From the NCBI GenBank assembly GCA_006738865.1, contig AP019701.1:4026001-4090000 (forward strand): a stretch of DNA of 64,000 nucleotides, in the 5' to 3' direction. Positions 7,635 to 17,410 of this stretch are shown one piece after another (the stretch's first letter is position 1; each line of letters opens with the position of its first letter). Made by a program: the position numbers and the translations under genes. Below the pieces are notes generated by a model that was not told where the DNA came from, did not search any database, and was given only the letters and a program-made list of their open reading frames with translations. This DNA is from Allostella sp. ATCC 35155. Lineage in GTDB: Bacteria; Pseudomonadota; Alphaproteobacteria; ATCC43930; Allostellaceae.

Positions 7635-9281
7635 TTGGCCACCACCGTCATCATCAATCTTCTCGGCGGCGTCGCCCTGCTGCTGTGGGGACTCCGCATG
7701 GTCCGCACCGGCGTCATGCGCGCCTTCGGCGCCGACCTCCGGCGCATGCTGGGACGCGCCATGAGCAGCCGGCTGCGCTCGTTCGGCACCGGGCTCGGCG
7801 TCACCGCGCTGTTGCAGAGCAGCACCGCGACGGCGCTCATGGTCGCGTCCTTCGCCGAGCGCGGCCTCGTCGCCACCGTGCCGGCGCTGGCCGTGATGCT
7901 GGGCGCCGACGTCGGCACCGCGCTCGTCGCCGTGCTGCTGTCGATCGACGTCTCCTGGCTTTCGCCGCTGCTGATCTTCCTCGGCGTCTTCGGCTTCACC
8001 AGCGCCAGCACCTCGATGCGGCGCGATCTCGGCCGGGCTGCGGTCGGGCTGGGGCTGATGCTGCTGGCACTCAGCCTCATCGTCCATTCCTCGGACCCGA
8101 TCCGCGAGTCCGCGACCCTGAAGGCGATCCTCGCCGGCCTCGGCCAGGAGCCGGTGCTGGCCGTCCTCTTCGGCGCGCTACTGACTTGGCTTGCCCATTC
8201 CAGCCTCGCGACCATCCTGCTGGTGACGTCGCTGGCCGTCAGCGGCCTGCTGCCGCTGCCGCTGGCGCTCGCCATCGTGCTGGGGGTCAATGCCGGCGCC
8301 GCCATCCCGGCCCTGGTCGCCACCTGGCGGGGCGAGATCGGCGCGCGGCGCGTCGCCCGCGGCAACGCCGCCTTCCGCTGGATCGGCGTCGCCCTGGTGC
8401 TGCCCGTGCTGCCGCTGGCGGCCGACCTCGCCCCGCTGGTCGGCGGCGGCGTCGGGCGTCAGGTGATCGCCTTCCACCTCGCCTTCAACCTCGTGATCGC
8501 GATCCTGTTCCTGCCCTTCCTCGCGCCGATCGGGTCGCTGATCGAGCGGCTGCTGCCGACGCCGGACCAGCCGGTCGACCCTTCGCTGCCCCGCCACCTC
8601 GACCAGGCGGCCCTGGAGAGCCCGCCCGTCGCCATCGCCGCCGCCCAGCGCGAGACGCTGCGCATGGGCGACGCCCTGGAAGGCATGCTGCGCGACGCCA
8701 TGACGGTGTTCCGGCAGGACGACCGCAAGCTGGTGGCCGACGTCAGCCGCCGCGACGACGTCATCGACGGGCTGCATGAGGGGATCAAGCGCTACCTGAC
8801 CCAGATCAGCCGCGAAGTGATGGGGCCATCCGACGGCAAGCGCGTGATGGAGATCATCGTCTTCGCCACCAACCTCGAGCATGTCGGCGACATCATCGAC
8901 AAGAACCTGATGGAGCTGGCCCAGAAGAAGATCAAGAACCACCTCGCCTTCTCGAGCGAGGGCCTGGCGGAGATATCCGAGCTGCATGGCCGCGTGGTCG
9001 GGACGCTGCAGCTGTCGCTCGCGGCCTTCGTCGCCGGCGACGTCAGCATCGCCCGCCGCCTGATCGCCGAGAAGACGATGTTCCGCGAGGCGGAGCGCAA
9101 GGCGGCCGAGCGGCATCTCCAGCGGCTCCAGAGCGGCCGGGTCGAGAGCATCGAGACGAGTTCCCTGCATCTCGACGTGCTGCGCGACCTCAAGCGCATC
9201 CATTCCCACCTGATCGCCGTCGCCTATCCGATCCTGGAGGAAGCCGGGGAATTGCGGCCGAGCCGGCTCACCACCGCCTGA
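7635..9281 (+). CDS. Na/Pi cotransporter family protein with C-terminal PhoU-like domain
   Basis: A 548-residue protein. The N-terminal 300 residues are a membrane domain with two inverted Na_Pi_cotrans repeats carrying the QSST-type signatures (ALLQSSTATALMVASF near residue 60 and LAHSSLATILLVTSLAVSG near 185). The C-terminal 200 residues are helical and PhoU-like (ATNLEHVGDIIDKNLMELA). The family is thought to move phosphate with sodium; some bacterial members influence phosphate efflux or signalling. The start is a TTG at 7635, needed to keep the first membrane helix (IINLLGGVALLLWGLRMV). A good Pho box upstream supports phosphate-starvation control. Confidence 0.87.
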   Translation: MATTVIINLLGGVALLLWGLRMVRTGVMRAFGADLRRMLGRAMSSRLRSFGTGLGVTALLQSSTATALMVASFAERGLVATVPALAVMLGADVGTALVAVLLSIDVSWLSPLLIFLGVFGFTSASTSMRRDLGRAAVGLGLMLLALSLIVHSSDPIRESATLKAILAGLGQEPVLAVLFGALLTWLAHSSLATILLVTSLAVSGLLPLPLALAIVLGVNAGAAIPALVATWRGEIGARRVARGNAAFRWIGVALVLPVLPLAADLAPLVGGGVGRQVIAFHLAFNLVIAILFLPFLAPIGSLIERLLPTPDQPVDPSLPRHLDQAALESPPVAIAAAQRETLRMGDALEGMLRDAMTVFRQDDRKLVADVSRRDDVIDGLHEGIKRYLTQISREVMGPSDGKRVMEIIVFATNLEHVGDIIDKNLMELAQKKIKNHLAFSSEGLAEISELHGRVVGTLQLSLAAFVAGDVSIARRLIAEKTMFREAERKAAERHLQRLQSGRVESIETSSLHLDVLRDLKRIHSHLIAVAYPILEEAGELRPSRLTTA

Positions 9282-9351
9282 TCGCCCCTTGCGGCGGGCC
9301 CCCCGCCATGGCACCTACCGCTGCCGCGTGTTGGGTGGGGAAGGACGTGCC

Positions 9352-10119
9352 ATGCCCGTGTGGGATCCGAGCCAGTATCTGAAGTTCGCCGACCACCGGC
9401 TGCGCCCGGCGCTCGACCTGCTCGCCCGCATCCCCGCCGAACGGCCCGGCACCGTCGTCGACCTCGGCTGCGGCGCCGGCAACGTCACCCGGCACCTGCG
9501 CCGGCGCTGGCCGGAGGCGCGGATCATCGGCGTCGACAACAGCCCCCAGATGATGGTGAAGGCGCGGGCCGCCATGCCCGACGTCGCGTGGATCGAGGCC
9601 GACATCGCGACCTGGGAGCCGGAGGGGCCGGTCGACGTCATCTATTCCAATGCCGCGCTGCACTGGCTGGCCGACCACAACAGCCTCTTCCCGAAGCTGA
9701 TGGGCTGGCTCGCCCCCGAGGGCGTGCTGGCGGTGCAGATGCCGCGCAACTATGAGGCGGCGTCGCATACGCGCATTCTCGACGCCGCGCTCGCCGGGCC
9801 GTGGCGACCGGTGCTGGAGCCGCTGCTCCGGCCCTCTCCCGTGGCGGCGCCCGAGGCCTATTATCGCTTCCTGGCGGCCCATGCCGAGCACCCGGACATC
9901 TGGGAAACGGTCTACATGCAGGTGCTGACGGGCGAGAATCCGGTCGTCGAGTTCACCAAGGGCTCGGCCCTGAAGCCGCTGCTCGATGCGCTCGACGAAC
10001 CGCACCGCAGCGCGTTCGAGGCCGCCTACGCCGAGATGATCGCATCGGCCTACCTGCCGGAGAAGGACGGGCGGACGCTATTCCCGTTCCGCCGTCTGTT
10101 CATGGTCGTCCAGAAATGA
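9352..10119 (+). CDS. tam: Trans-aconitate 2-methyltransferase-like enzyme
   Basis: A 255-residue class I methyltransferase. SAM motif I is VVDLGCGAGNVTRHL (about residues 36-50), followed by IIGVDNSPQMM. The family-typical opening WDPSQYLKFADHRLRPALDLL and the SNAALHWLADH stretch match Tam, which methylates trans-aconitate, a spontaneous inhibitor of aconitase. The ATG at 9352 has AAGGA ahead; an upstream in-frame start at 9289 would add non-conserved sequence. The next gene starts 45 bases on. Confidence 0.85.
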   Translation: MPVWDPSQYLKFADHRLRPALDLLARIPAERPGTVVDLGCGAGNVTRHLRRRWPEARIIGVDNSPQMMVKARAAMPDVAWIEADIATWEPEGPVDVIYSNAALHWLADHNSLFPKLMGWLAPEGVLAVQMPRNYEAASHTRILDAALAGPWRPVLEPLLRPSPVAAPEAYYRFLAAHAEHPDIWETVYMQVLTGENPVVEFTKGSALKPLLDALDEPHRSAFEAAYAEMIASAYLPEKDGRTLFPFRRLFMVVQK

Positions 10120-10164
10120 CGGATCGGCGGCCCTGACCGGGCCGCCTCCGCGAAGGCGAACGCA

Positions 10165-11070
10165 ATGGATCTCTGGGTGCCGGTCACGGTGGCGGCCGCC
10201 TTGCTGCAATGCCTGCGCACGGCCCAGCAGAAGGTGCTGAAGGGGCGGCTGTCGACCAACGGCGTCAACTACGCCCGCTACGTCTACGGTGCGCCCATCG
10301 CGGCCTGCGCCTTCGCGAGCTACCTGTGGCTCGCCGGGGCCGAGCTGCCGACGCCGGACGGCCGGTTCCTCTTCTTCTGCCTGCTCGGCGGGGTGGCGCA
10401 GATCGTCGCGACCAGCTTCCTCATCCTGTCCTTCACGATGCGCAACTTCGCCGCCGGCACGACCTACTCCAAGACCGAGACGGTGCAGACCGCGCTGCTG
10501 GCGACGATCTTCCTGGCCGAGCCGCTGACGCTGGGCGGCTGGGTCGCCATCGTCATCGGGCTGGCCGGCGTCCTCACTTTGTCGGTGCCGCCGGGTGCCG
10601 CCGGCTGGCGCCAGGCCCTGCTCGGCATCACCGACCGGGCCGCTCTCTACGGGCTGGCGTCCGGCGGCTTGTTCGGCGTCTCGGCCATCGGGATTCGCGG
10701 CGCCTCGCTCTCGCTCGGCGACGGCGACTTCGTCGTCCGCTCGCTGATGACCCTGGCGTCGGTCACCGCCCTGCAGACCGTCCTGATGACCGCCTACCTG
10801 CAGGCGGTCGAGCGCGGGGAGGTGATGCGCGTGCTGCGCGCCTGGCGGCACGCGGCCCCGGTCGGCATCATGAGCGTGCTGGGGTCGGCCGGCTGGTTCA
10901 CCGCGATGACCCTGCAGAACGTCGCCTATGTCCGCGCCCTCGGGCAGATCGAACTCGTCTTCACCGTGCTGGTCTCGCGCTTCGGCTTCCGCGAGGCGCC
11001 CAGCTGGCGCGAGCTGGCCGGCATCGCGCTGGTGGCGACCGGGGTGGTCGCGCTTCTCCTGCTGCACTGA
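10165..11070 (+). CDS. EamA/DMT-superfamily transporter
   Basis: A 301-residue membrane protein with about ten hydrophobic helices arranged as two EamA repeats, for example FLFFCLLGGVAQIVATSFLI and GWVAIVIGLAGVLTLSV. EamA proteins of the drug/metabolite superfamily usually export small metabolites; the substrate is not readable. It begins with MDLWVPVTVAAALLQCLRT, directly in the membrane. It may be transcribed with the upstream tam (45-base gap) and ends at a bidirectional hairpin. Confidence 0.82.
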   Translation: MDLWVPVTVAAALLQCLRTAQQKVLKGRLSTNGVNYARYVYGAPIAACAFASYLWLAGAELPTPDGRFLFFCLLGGVAQIVATSFLILSFTMRNFAAGTTYSKTETVQTALLATIFLAEPLTLGGWVAIVIGLAGVLTLSVPPGAAGWRQALLGITDRAALYGLASGGLFGVSAIGIRGASLSLGDGDFVVRSLMTLASVTALQTVLMTAYLQAVERGEVMRVLRAWRHAAPVGIMSVLGSAGWFTAMTLQNVAYVRALGQIELVFTVLVSRFGFREAPSWRELAGIALVATGVVALLLLH

Positions 11071-11073
11071 GGT

Positions 11074-11095
11074 GCCGGGGCCGGATGGCCCCGGC
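11074..11095. terminator. Bidirectional terminator hairpin
   Basis: GCCGGGGCC (11074-11082) pairs with GGCCCCGGC (11087-11095) across a GGAT loop. It sits between the convergent EamA gene (stop 11070) and Rid gene (stop 11108), with CTTA following on the plus side. Confidence 0.65.
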
Positions 11096-11107
11096 CCTTA
11101 TGTCCGA

Positions 11108-11497
11108 TCAGGGTGCCTTGGCCGCGATCACCTCGACCTCGACCAGGAAGGCCGGGCTCGCCAGCGCGCTGATGATCGCCAGCGTCGATGCCGGCTTGCA
11201 GGCGCCGAGATGGCGGTTGCGCGCCTCCCGGAAGGCGCCCAGATGGTCCGGCGAGACGAGCAGGACGTTGAGCTTGACCACGTCCTCCATCGCCATGCCG
11301 GCTCCGGCCAGCACGGCCTTGATGTTCTCGAACACGCGGTCGGTCTGGGCGCCGACATCCGGCGGCACGGTGCCGTCCGGGTTCGTCCCGACCTGGCCGG
11401 CCACGAAGAGCAGACGGGCGCCGGGTGCGATCTCGACCCCGTGGCTGTAGTTGCCGGCGGGCGCCGCCACGCCGGGCGGATTGAAGGCTCGATTCAT
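11108..11497 (-). CDS. Rid (YjgF/YER057c) family protein lacking the RidA arginine
   Basis: A 129-residue soluble protein with the trimeric chorismate-mutase-like Rid fold (LFVAGQVGTNPDGT near residue 32, VFENIKAVLAGAGMAMEDVVKLNVLL near 56-81). RidA enzymes deaminate reactive enamines and imines using an Arg in a PARS-type motif; here the equivalent stretch is KPASTLAII, with Ser instead of Arg. It therefore probably belongs to another Rid subgroup without that activity. The small gap upstream holds no obvious operator. Confidence 0.82.
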   Translation of the reverse strand: MNRAFNPPGVAAPAGNYSHGVEIAPGARLLFVAGQVGTNPDGTVPPDVGAQTDRVFENIKAVLAGAGMAMEDVVKLNVLLVSPDHLGAFREARNRHLGACKPASTLAIISALASPAFLVEVEVIAAKAP

Positions 11498-11594
11498 CGT
11501 GGATCACTCCCTGGGGGCAAGGGGGCACCGGGGGCGCCCCGTCGCCCGCCAGTATGCACCGGACAGGCCCCCTGCCTTCAATCGCCCCCTGCCT

Positions 11595-12686
11595 TCAATC
11601 ACCGCCGGCCCGCTTGCGCGCAGGCGTCTGCGGACGGCGCTCCTGCTCCAGGAGGGCCGTCTTGCGCTCCACCCCCCAACGGTAGCCCGAAACCGCGCCG
11701 TCGCCGCGCACGACGCGGTGACACGGCACGACCAGGGCCGCAGGATTGGTCGCGCAGGCGCGCGCCACGGCTCGGACCGCAGCCGGCTGGCCGATGCGCC
11801 GCGCGACTTCGCCGTAACTGGCCGTCTCGCCCGGGGGGATGCGCTGGAGTTCCTGCCAGACCCGCCGCTGGAAGGCGGTGCCGCGCAGGTCGAGGGGCAG
11901 TTCCGGATGCGGCAGGCGGCCGTCGAGATAGGCGACGACCGAGCCCAGGATCTCCGCCAGCGCCGGTGCGTCGTCCACGAGGTCGGCGCCCGGGAACTCG
12001 GCCGCCAGGACGCGGGCGAGGTCGCCTGGGTCGTCCCCCAGCGCAACGAAGCAGACGCCGCGCTCGGTCGCCGCCGCCAGCACCTGGCCCAGGGGGCCTT
12101 GCGCCACGGCATAGGCGATGCGCTCGCCCGTGCCGCCGCGGCGATAGCGGCCCGGCGTCATCCCGAGTTCGCGCGCGGCCCGCTCGTAGACGCGGCTCGA
12201 CGATCCGTAGCCGGCCCCGAAGGCCGCGCCCGCGATCCCCTCCCCGGCCCGCAGATCCTCGCGGAACCGCCGGATGCGCACGACGTCGCCGTACTCCTTG
12301 GGCGAGAGGCCGAGAAACTGGCGCATCAACCGCTGCAGATGGAAGGGGCTGACGGCAAGCTCCGCCCCGAGTTCCGAGAGGCCGGGCGGCGCGTCCTCGG
12401 CCGCCTCGATCAGACGGCAGGCGCGGCGCACGAGCGCGACCCGCTCGTCGCCGCTTTCCGCCGCCTCGGGGCGGCAGCGGCGGCACGGCCGCAGGCCGGC
12501 GGCGCGCGCCGCCTCCGGGATGGCGAAAAAGGCGACGTTCTCGCGCCGCGGGCGCCGGCTCGGGCAGCCGGGCCGGCAGAACACGCCGGTCGTGCGCACG
12601 CCATAGACGAACCGGCCGGCGGCCGACGCGTCGCGCGCCACGACCGCCGCCCAGCAGTCCGTCTCGTCCAGTCTCATCGCTTCCAT
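11595..12686 (-). CDS. ada: Ada: bifunctional DNA-alkylation response regulator and methyltransferase
   Basis: A 363-residue, full-length Ada. Domains in order: zinc/methyl-phosphotriester acceptor domain with Cys 37, 41, 68 and 71 (CRPGC, RPCRRC); an AraC-type helix-turn-helix region (FHLQRLMRQFLGLSPKEY, about 115-195); and the O6-methylguanine transferase domain with the active-site PCHRV, Cys 322. Methylation of the N-terminal zinc Cys turns Ada into an activator of its own gene and others. All key residues are present. A start at Met4 is also possible. No alkB or alkA neighbour is seen; the gene stands alone between convergent and co-oriented genes. Confidence 0.93.
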   Translation of the reverse strand: MEAMRLDETDCWAAVVARDASAAGRFVYGVRTTGVFCRPGCPSRRPRRENVAFFAIPEAARAAGLRPCRRCRPEAAESGDERVALVRRACRLIEAAEDAPPGLSELGAELAVSPFHLQRLMRQFLGLSPKEYGDVVRIRRFREDLRAGEGIAGAAFGAGYGSSSRVYERAARELGMTPGRYRRGGTGERIAYAVAQGPLGQVLAAATERGVCFVALGDDPGDLARVLAAEFPGADLVDDAPALAEILGSVVAYLDGRLPHPELPLDLRGTAFQRRVWQELQRIPPGETASYGEVARRIGQPAAVRAVARACATNPAALVVPCHRVVRGDGAVSGYRWGVERKTALLEQERRPQTPARKRAGGD

Positions 12687-12762
12687 GGCAGGGCTCCCGA
12701 AGGTTGATGCCCCTACCTAGTCGCCGGGCGGCCGGCCCGATATCCGGAGCTTGCGCCCGCGC

Positions 12763-13467
12763 TCAGTCGCGGCGGAAGCGCACCAGGCTCCAGTAGCCGA
12801 AGAGGTTGACCCGCTCTTCCGAGACGAAGGTGAGCGGCGTCACCGAGATCAGCTCGTCCAGCGACATCGGCCGGAACCCGATGGTGTTCGAGGCCGGCGC
12901 CAACGCGCGCTCGACCACCGCCATCGGCCCGCGCCCGGTCCAGAAGTGATTGAGGACGACCGCCTCGCCACCCGGCCGCAGCACCCGCCGCACCTCGACC
13001 ATCAGCCGGTCGGGATGCGGCACGACCGAGGCGACGTGCATGAGCACGATCGAGTCGAAGGACTGGGCCGGAAACTCCATCGCCTCGGCATCCATGACCC
13101 GGAGATCCTCGACGTCCGCGAGGCCGTACCGCTCGACACGCCGGCGCGCGCGCTCCAGCATCTTGTCCGAGACGTCGATCCCGACGACGCGGGACGACCG
13201 GTAGAGCGGCAGCGAAAGGCCGGTGCCGACACCGACCTCAAGGACGCGGAGCCCTGGTGCCCGCTCCGCCGCGACGACGGCGCGGCGTCGTCCTGGGTTG
13301 AGAACCGGACCGAATATCCCGTCATAGACGCGGGCATAGCGGTCGTAGGTCCGTCGGATCGCGTCCGGGTCGAGGTGACGCCGGGCGATCTCTTCCGCCC
13401 AAACCTTGATCTTCATGAAGACGGGCCCGTTCCCCCAATCGTCGACGGCATTGGCCGACTCACACAT
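12763..13467 (-). CDS. pmtA: PmtA-like phospholipid N-methyltransferase
   Basis: A 234-residue methyltransferase opening, after a short leader, with IRRTYDRYARVYDGIFGPVL and SAM motif I VLEVGVGTGLSLPLYR, the pattern of Rhodobacter-type PmtA. That enzyme methylates phosphatidylethanolamine stepwise to phosphatidylcholine. The later RVLRPGGEAVVLNHF fits motif VI. PmtA-like sequences also include other UbiE-related enzymes, so the exact lipid substrate is inferred. The start could be at 13467 or at Met18 (13416, MKIKVWAEEIA); neither has a strong ribosome site. Confidence 0.65.
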   Translation of the reverse strand: MCESANAVDDWGNGPVFMKIKVWAEEIARRHLDPDAIRRTYDRYARVYDGIFGPVLNPGRRRAVVAAERAPGLRVLEVGVGTGLSLPLYRSSRVVGIDVSDKMLERARRRVERYGLADVEDLRVMDAEAMEFPAQSFDSIVLMHVASVVPHPDRLMVEVRRVLRPGGEAVVLNHFWTGRGPMAVVERALAPASNTIGFRPMSLDELISVTPLTFVSEERVNLFGYWSLVRFRRD

Positions 13468-13501
13468 CCTAGCGCGGAATTGCCGCCGGTTCGACCGGAC
13501 C

Positions 13502-14917
13502 CTACTCGACCCAGGCGATGCGCAGCGTGTTGGTCGAGCCGGGCGTTCCGAAGGGAACCCCCGCGGTGATGACGAGCCGGTCGCCGGACCTGGCGACCCC
13601 CTCCTGCACCGCGATCCGGCGGGACCGTTCCACCATGTCGGTGAAGTTGCGGATGTCCCGCGTCAGGACCCAGTGCACTCCCCACAACACGGCCAGCCGG
13701 CGCGCGGTTCCGAGGCTGGCGGTGAGGCCGAGGATGGGTACGGTCGGCCGCTCCCGCGCCGCCCGCATCGTGGTCGAGCCGGAGGTCGTAAAGGTGCATA
13801 TGGCGGCCGCCCCGATCGTGTGCGCGACCTGCGCGGCGGCGGCGGTGATGGCATCGGCCGCGGTGTGCTCCGGCGGCGAATGCTCGGCGTCCATGATCGG
13901 GCGATAGAGGGGATCCTGCTCCACCCGGGCGATGATCCGGTCCATGATCCCGACCGCCTCCATGGGATAGGAGCCGGCCGCCGTCTCCGCCGACAGCATC
14001 ACCGCGTCGGCCCCGTCATAGACCGCCGTCGCCACGTCGGAGGCCTCGGCCCGTGTCGGTGCCGGCGAATGGACCATGGATTCGAGCATCTGCGTGGCGA
14101 CCACCACCGGCTTGCCCGCTGCCCGGCAGGCGCGCACGATGCGCTTCTGCAGGCCGGGCACGTCCTCGGGCGGCATCTCGACACCGAGATCACCGCGCGC
14201 CACCATCATGGCGTCGGTCAGGTCGAGAATCTCCTGCAGCCGCTCGATCGCCTGCGGCTTCTCCAGCTTGACCATCACCGCCGCGCGGCCTTCGATCAGC
14301 TTGCGCGCCTCGGCCACGTCCTCCGGCCGCTGTACGAACGACAGCGCGATCCAGTCCGCGCCCAGTTCCAGGCCGAAATTGAGGTCGCGCCGATCCTTGT
14401 CGGTCAGTGCCGACACCGGCAGCACGGCATTTGGGACGTTGACGCCCTTGCGGTTGCTGAGGGGTCCGCCGGTGATCACCCGCGTGTCGGCGGCCTTGCC
14501 GCGCATCTTCTCGACGCGCAGCCGGATCCGCCCGTCGTCGAGCAGCAGGTCGGTGCCCGGCGACATCGCCTCGAAGATCTCCGGATGCGGCAGCGGTGCG
14601 CGCGTCTCGTCGCCCGGCCGGTCGGTGAGGTCGAGGCGGAAGGCCTGCCCGGCCTTCAGCATGACCTTGCCGTCGGCGAAGGTGCCGACGCGCAGTTTCG
14701 GGCCCTGCAGGTCGACGAGGATCCCGATCGGTCGCTTCCGCTCCTGCTCGATGGCGCGGATGATGTCGTAGCGGACCCGGTGCTCCTCATGGGTGCCGTG
14801 GCTGAAATTGAGGCGAAACACGTCGACGCCGGCATCGAACAGGGCGCCGATGACCTCCACCGAGCCGCTCGCCGGGCCCAGCGTCGCCACGATCTTGGTG
14901 CTGCGAGTGCGGCGCAT
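13502..14917 (-). CDS. pyk: Pyruvate kinase
   Basis: A 471-residue cytosolic enzyme converting phosphoenolpyruvate and ADP to pyruvate and ATP. Visible motifs: TKIVATLGPAS at the N terminus, FRLNFSHGTHEEH, MVKLEKPQAIERL, and MVARGDLGVEMPPEDVP near the active site, followed by VVATQMLESM. The ATG at 14917 has GGGAGG 5 bases ahead; a longer frame would add 14 unconserved residues. It lies 47 bases downstream of glycerate 2-kinase on the same strand, an arrangement that feeds glycerate through 2-phosphoglycerate and PEP to pyruvate. Confidence 0.95.
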   Translation of the reverse strand: MRRTRSTKIVATLGPASGSVEVIGALFDAGVDVFRLNFSHGTHEEHRVRYDIIRAIEQERKRPIGILVDLQGPKLRVGTFADGKVMLKAGQAFRLDLTDRPGDETRAPLPHPEIFEAMSPGTDLLLDDGRIRLRVEKMRGKAADTRVITGGPLSNRKGVNVPNAVLPVSALTDKDRRDLNFGLELGADWIALSFVQRPEDVAEARKLIEGRAAVMVKLEKPQAIERLQEILDLTDAMMVARGDLGVEMPPEDVPGLQKRIVRACRAAGKPVVVATQMLESMVHSPAPTRAEASDVATAVYDGADAVMLSAETAAGSYPMEAVGIMDRIIARVEQDPLYRPIMDAEHSPPEHTAADAITAAAAQVAHTIGAAAICTFTTSGSTTMRAARERPTVPILGLTASLGTARRLAVLWGVHWVLTRDIRNFTDMVERSRRIAVQEGVARSGDRLVITAGVPFGTPGSTNTLRIAWVE

Positions 14918-14964
14918 GGTTCCTCCCACTTCCGGTTCCGAGGGACGTCGACGATACACGCCGC

Positions 14965-16242
<1,278 letters not shown>

Positions 16243-16270
16243 GCGGTCGGATCTCTCATGCGGCGGGGCG

Positions 16271-16354
16271 GGGCGTTCGGGCCAGGGCGTTCGGGCCAGG
16301 GCGTTCGGGTCAGGGCGTTCGGGTCAGGGCGTTCGGGCCAGGGCGTTCGGGCCA
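16271..16354. repeat. Six tandem copies of a 14 bp unit
   Basis: The unit GGGCGTTCGGGCCA is repeated head to tail six times without gaps; copies 3 and 4 carry T instead of C at position 12 (GGGTCA), the others are identical. The array begins 28 bases upstream of the glycerate kinase start and ends 2 bases before the stop of the EamA gene (both minus strand). Being intergenic, it could change copy number by slippage and shift promoter or mRNA-leader spacing. Confidence 0.9.
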
Positions 16355-16356
16355 GA

Positions 16357-17343
16357 CTATGGGCGCCGCGCCGGATCGGCAATCGGCGGTCGCGGCGGGC
16401 GCAGTCCCCGCGCCGCCACCGCGATGCCGGCCAGCACCGCGACCCCGCCCAGCCATTGCGGCCAGCCCAGCCCCTCGCCGAGCCACATCCAGGCGAACAG
16501 CGCCGCCAAGACCGGTTCGAGCAGCAGGGCCAGCGCCGAGAAGCCGGCCGGCAGATGCGCCAGGGCGTAGGCGATGAGACCCTGCCCCAGGGCGTGCGAG
16601 AGGAGGCCGAGCGCCACCAGGACCGCCCAGCCGGCCAGCGTCGCCGGCCAGAAACCCTCGCCCGACAGCCATGCGACCGGCAGCAGCACCGCCGCCGTCG
16701 CGAGCGAGGTCCACAGCATGATGCCGGCGGCGCCGAGCCGCGCCCGCAGGCAGCGCACCGCCAGGAGATAACTCGAGAGGCAGACCGCCGTCGCGATCCC
16801 CAGCAGGTCGCCGAGCGCCCGGTCGCCGCCGATCCGCAGACTCTCGCCGAGCAGGCAGAAGGCGCCGGCGAAGGCCAGCGCGAGGCCGGAGAGGAAGCGC
16901 ATCCCCGGGCGCTCGCCGAACATCAGCCAGGCGCCGGCGGCGACGAACACCGGCGCGAAGTTGGCAAAGAGCGTGGCGTTGGCGACGCTGGTGAAGCGGA
17001 TCGACCAGTGCCAGAAGGCAAGATCGCCGGCGAAGAAGAGGCCCGCGGCCGCGAGCCGCCAGCGGTCGGCCGGCCGGATCGCCCGCGGCGCCCGCCCGGC
17101 CCCCGCGACCAGGCCCGGTCCCGCTACCAGAACCGCCAGGAAGGGCACGGCGAGGGCCGCGCGCCAGAAGGCGGTGACGGTCGGCCCGACCTCCGAGATC
17201 CGCACCAGGATCGGCGACAGGGCGATGCAGGCCGCGCCGACCGCCAGCGCCAGCAGCGCGAGGCGCAGGGCGGAGGGGGAGCCGGAGATGAGCGGGGGGC
17301 GAGGCACGGGACGCCCGATCTTATAGCCCAATGGCGGGGGCAT
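16357..17343 (-). CDS. EamA/DMT-superfamily transporter
   Basis: A 328-residue membrane protein with about ten hydrophobic helices forming two EamA repeats (LALLALAVGAACIALSPILV, FWRAALAVPFLAVLVAG, LGLLSHALGQGLIAYALAHL, LLLEPVLAALFAWMWLGEGL). It is a presumed exporter of small metabolites; substrate unknown. The first 27 residues are polar and Pro-rich, so initiation slightly further in is possible. It lies upstream of glycerate kinase, separated by the 14 bp tandem array, and is divergent from the N-formylglutamate amidohydrolase gene across 67 bases. Confidence 0.82.
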   Translation of the reverse strand: MPPPLGYKIGRPVPRPPLISGSPSALRLALLALAVGAACIALSPILVRISEVGPTVTAFWRAALAVPFLAVLVAGPGLVAGAGRAPRAIRPADRWRLAAAGLFFAGDLAFWHWSIRFTSVANATLFANFAPVFVAAGAWLMFGERPGMRFLSGLALAFAGAFCLLGESLRIGGDRALGDLLGIATAVCLSSYLLAVRCLRARLGAAGIMLWTSLATAAVLLPVAWLSGEGFWPATLAGWAVLVALGLLSHALGQGLIAYALAHLPAGFSALALLLEPVLAALFAWMWLGEGLGWPQWLGGVAVLAGIAVAARGLRPPRPPIADPARRP

Positions 17344-17410
17344 TCACGAACCGAACGGCGACGCCTATAACACGCCGCCGCCCGGACCATTCCTTGCTTT
17401 CCGTCCCGCC

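Noticed and set aside
11108-11497. Naming this gene ridA
   Set aside because: The RidA catalytic arginine is replaced by serine, so the symbol would imply an activity not supported.
16271-16354. CRISPR-like reading of the 14 bp array
   Set aside because: The units are contiguous with no spacers, and no cas gene is nearby; it is a simple tandem repeat.
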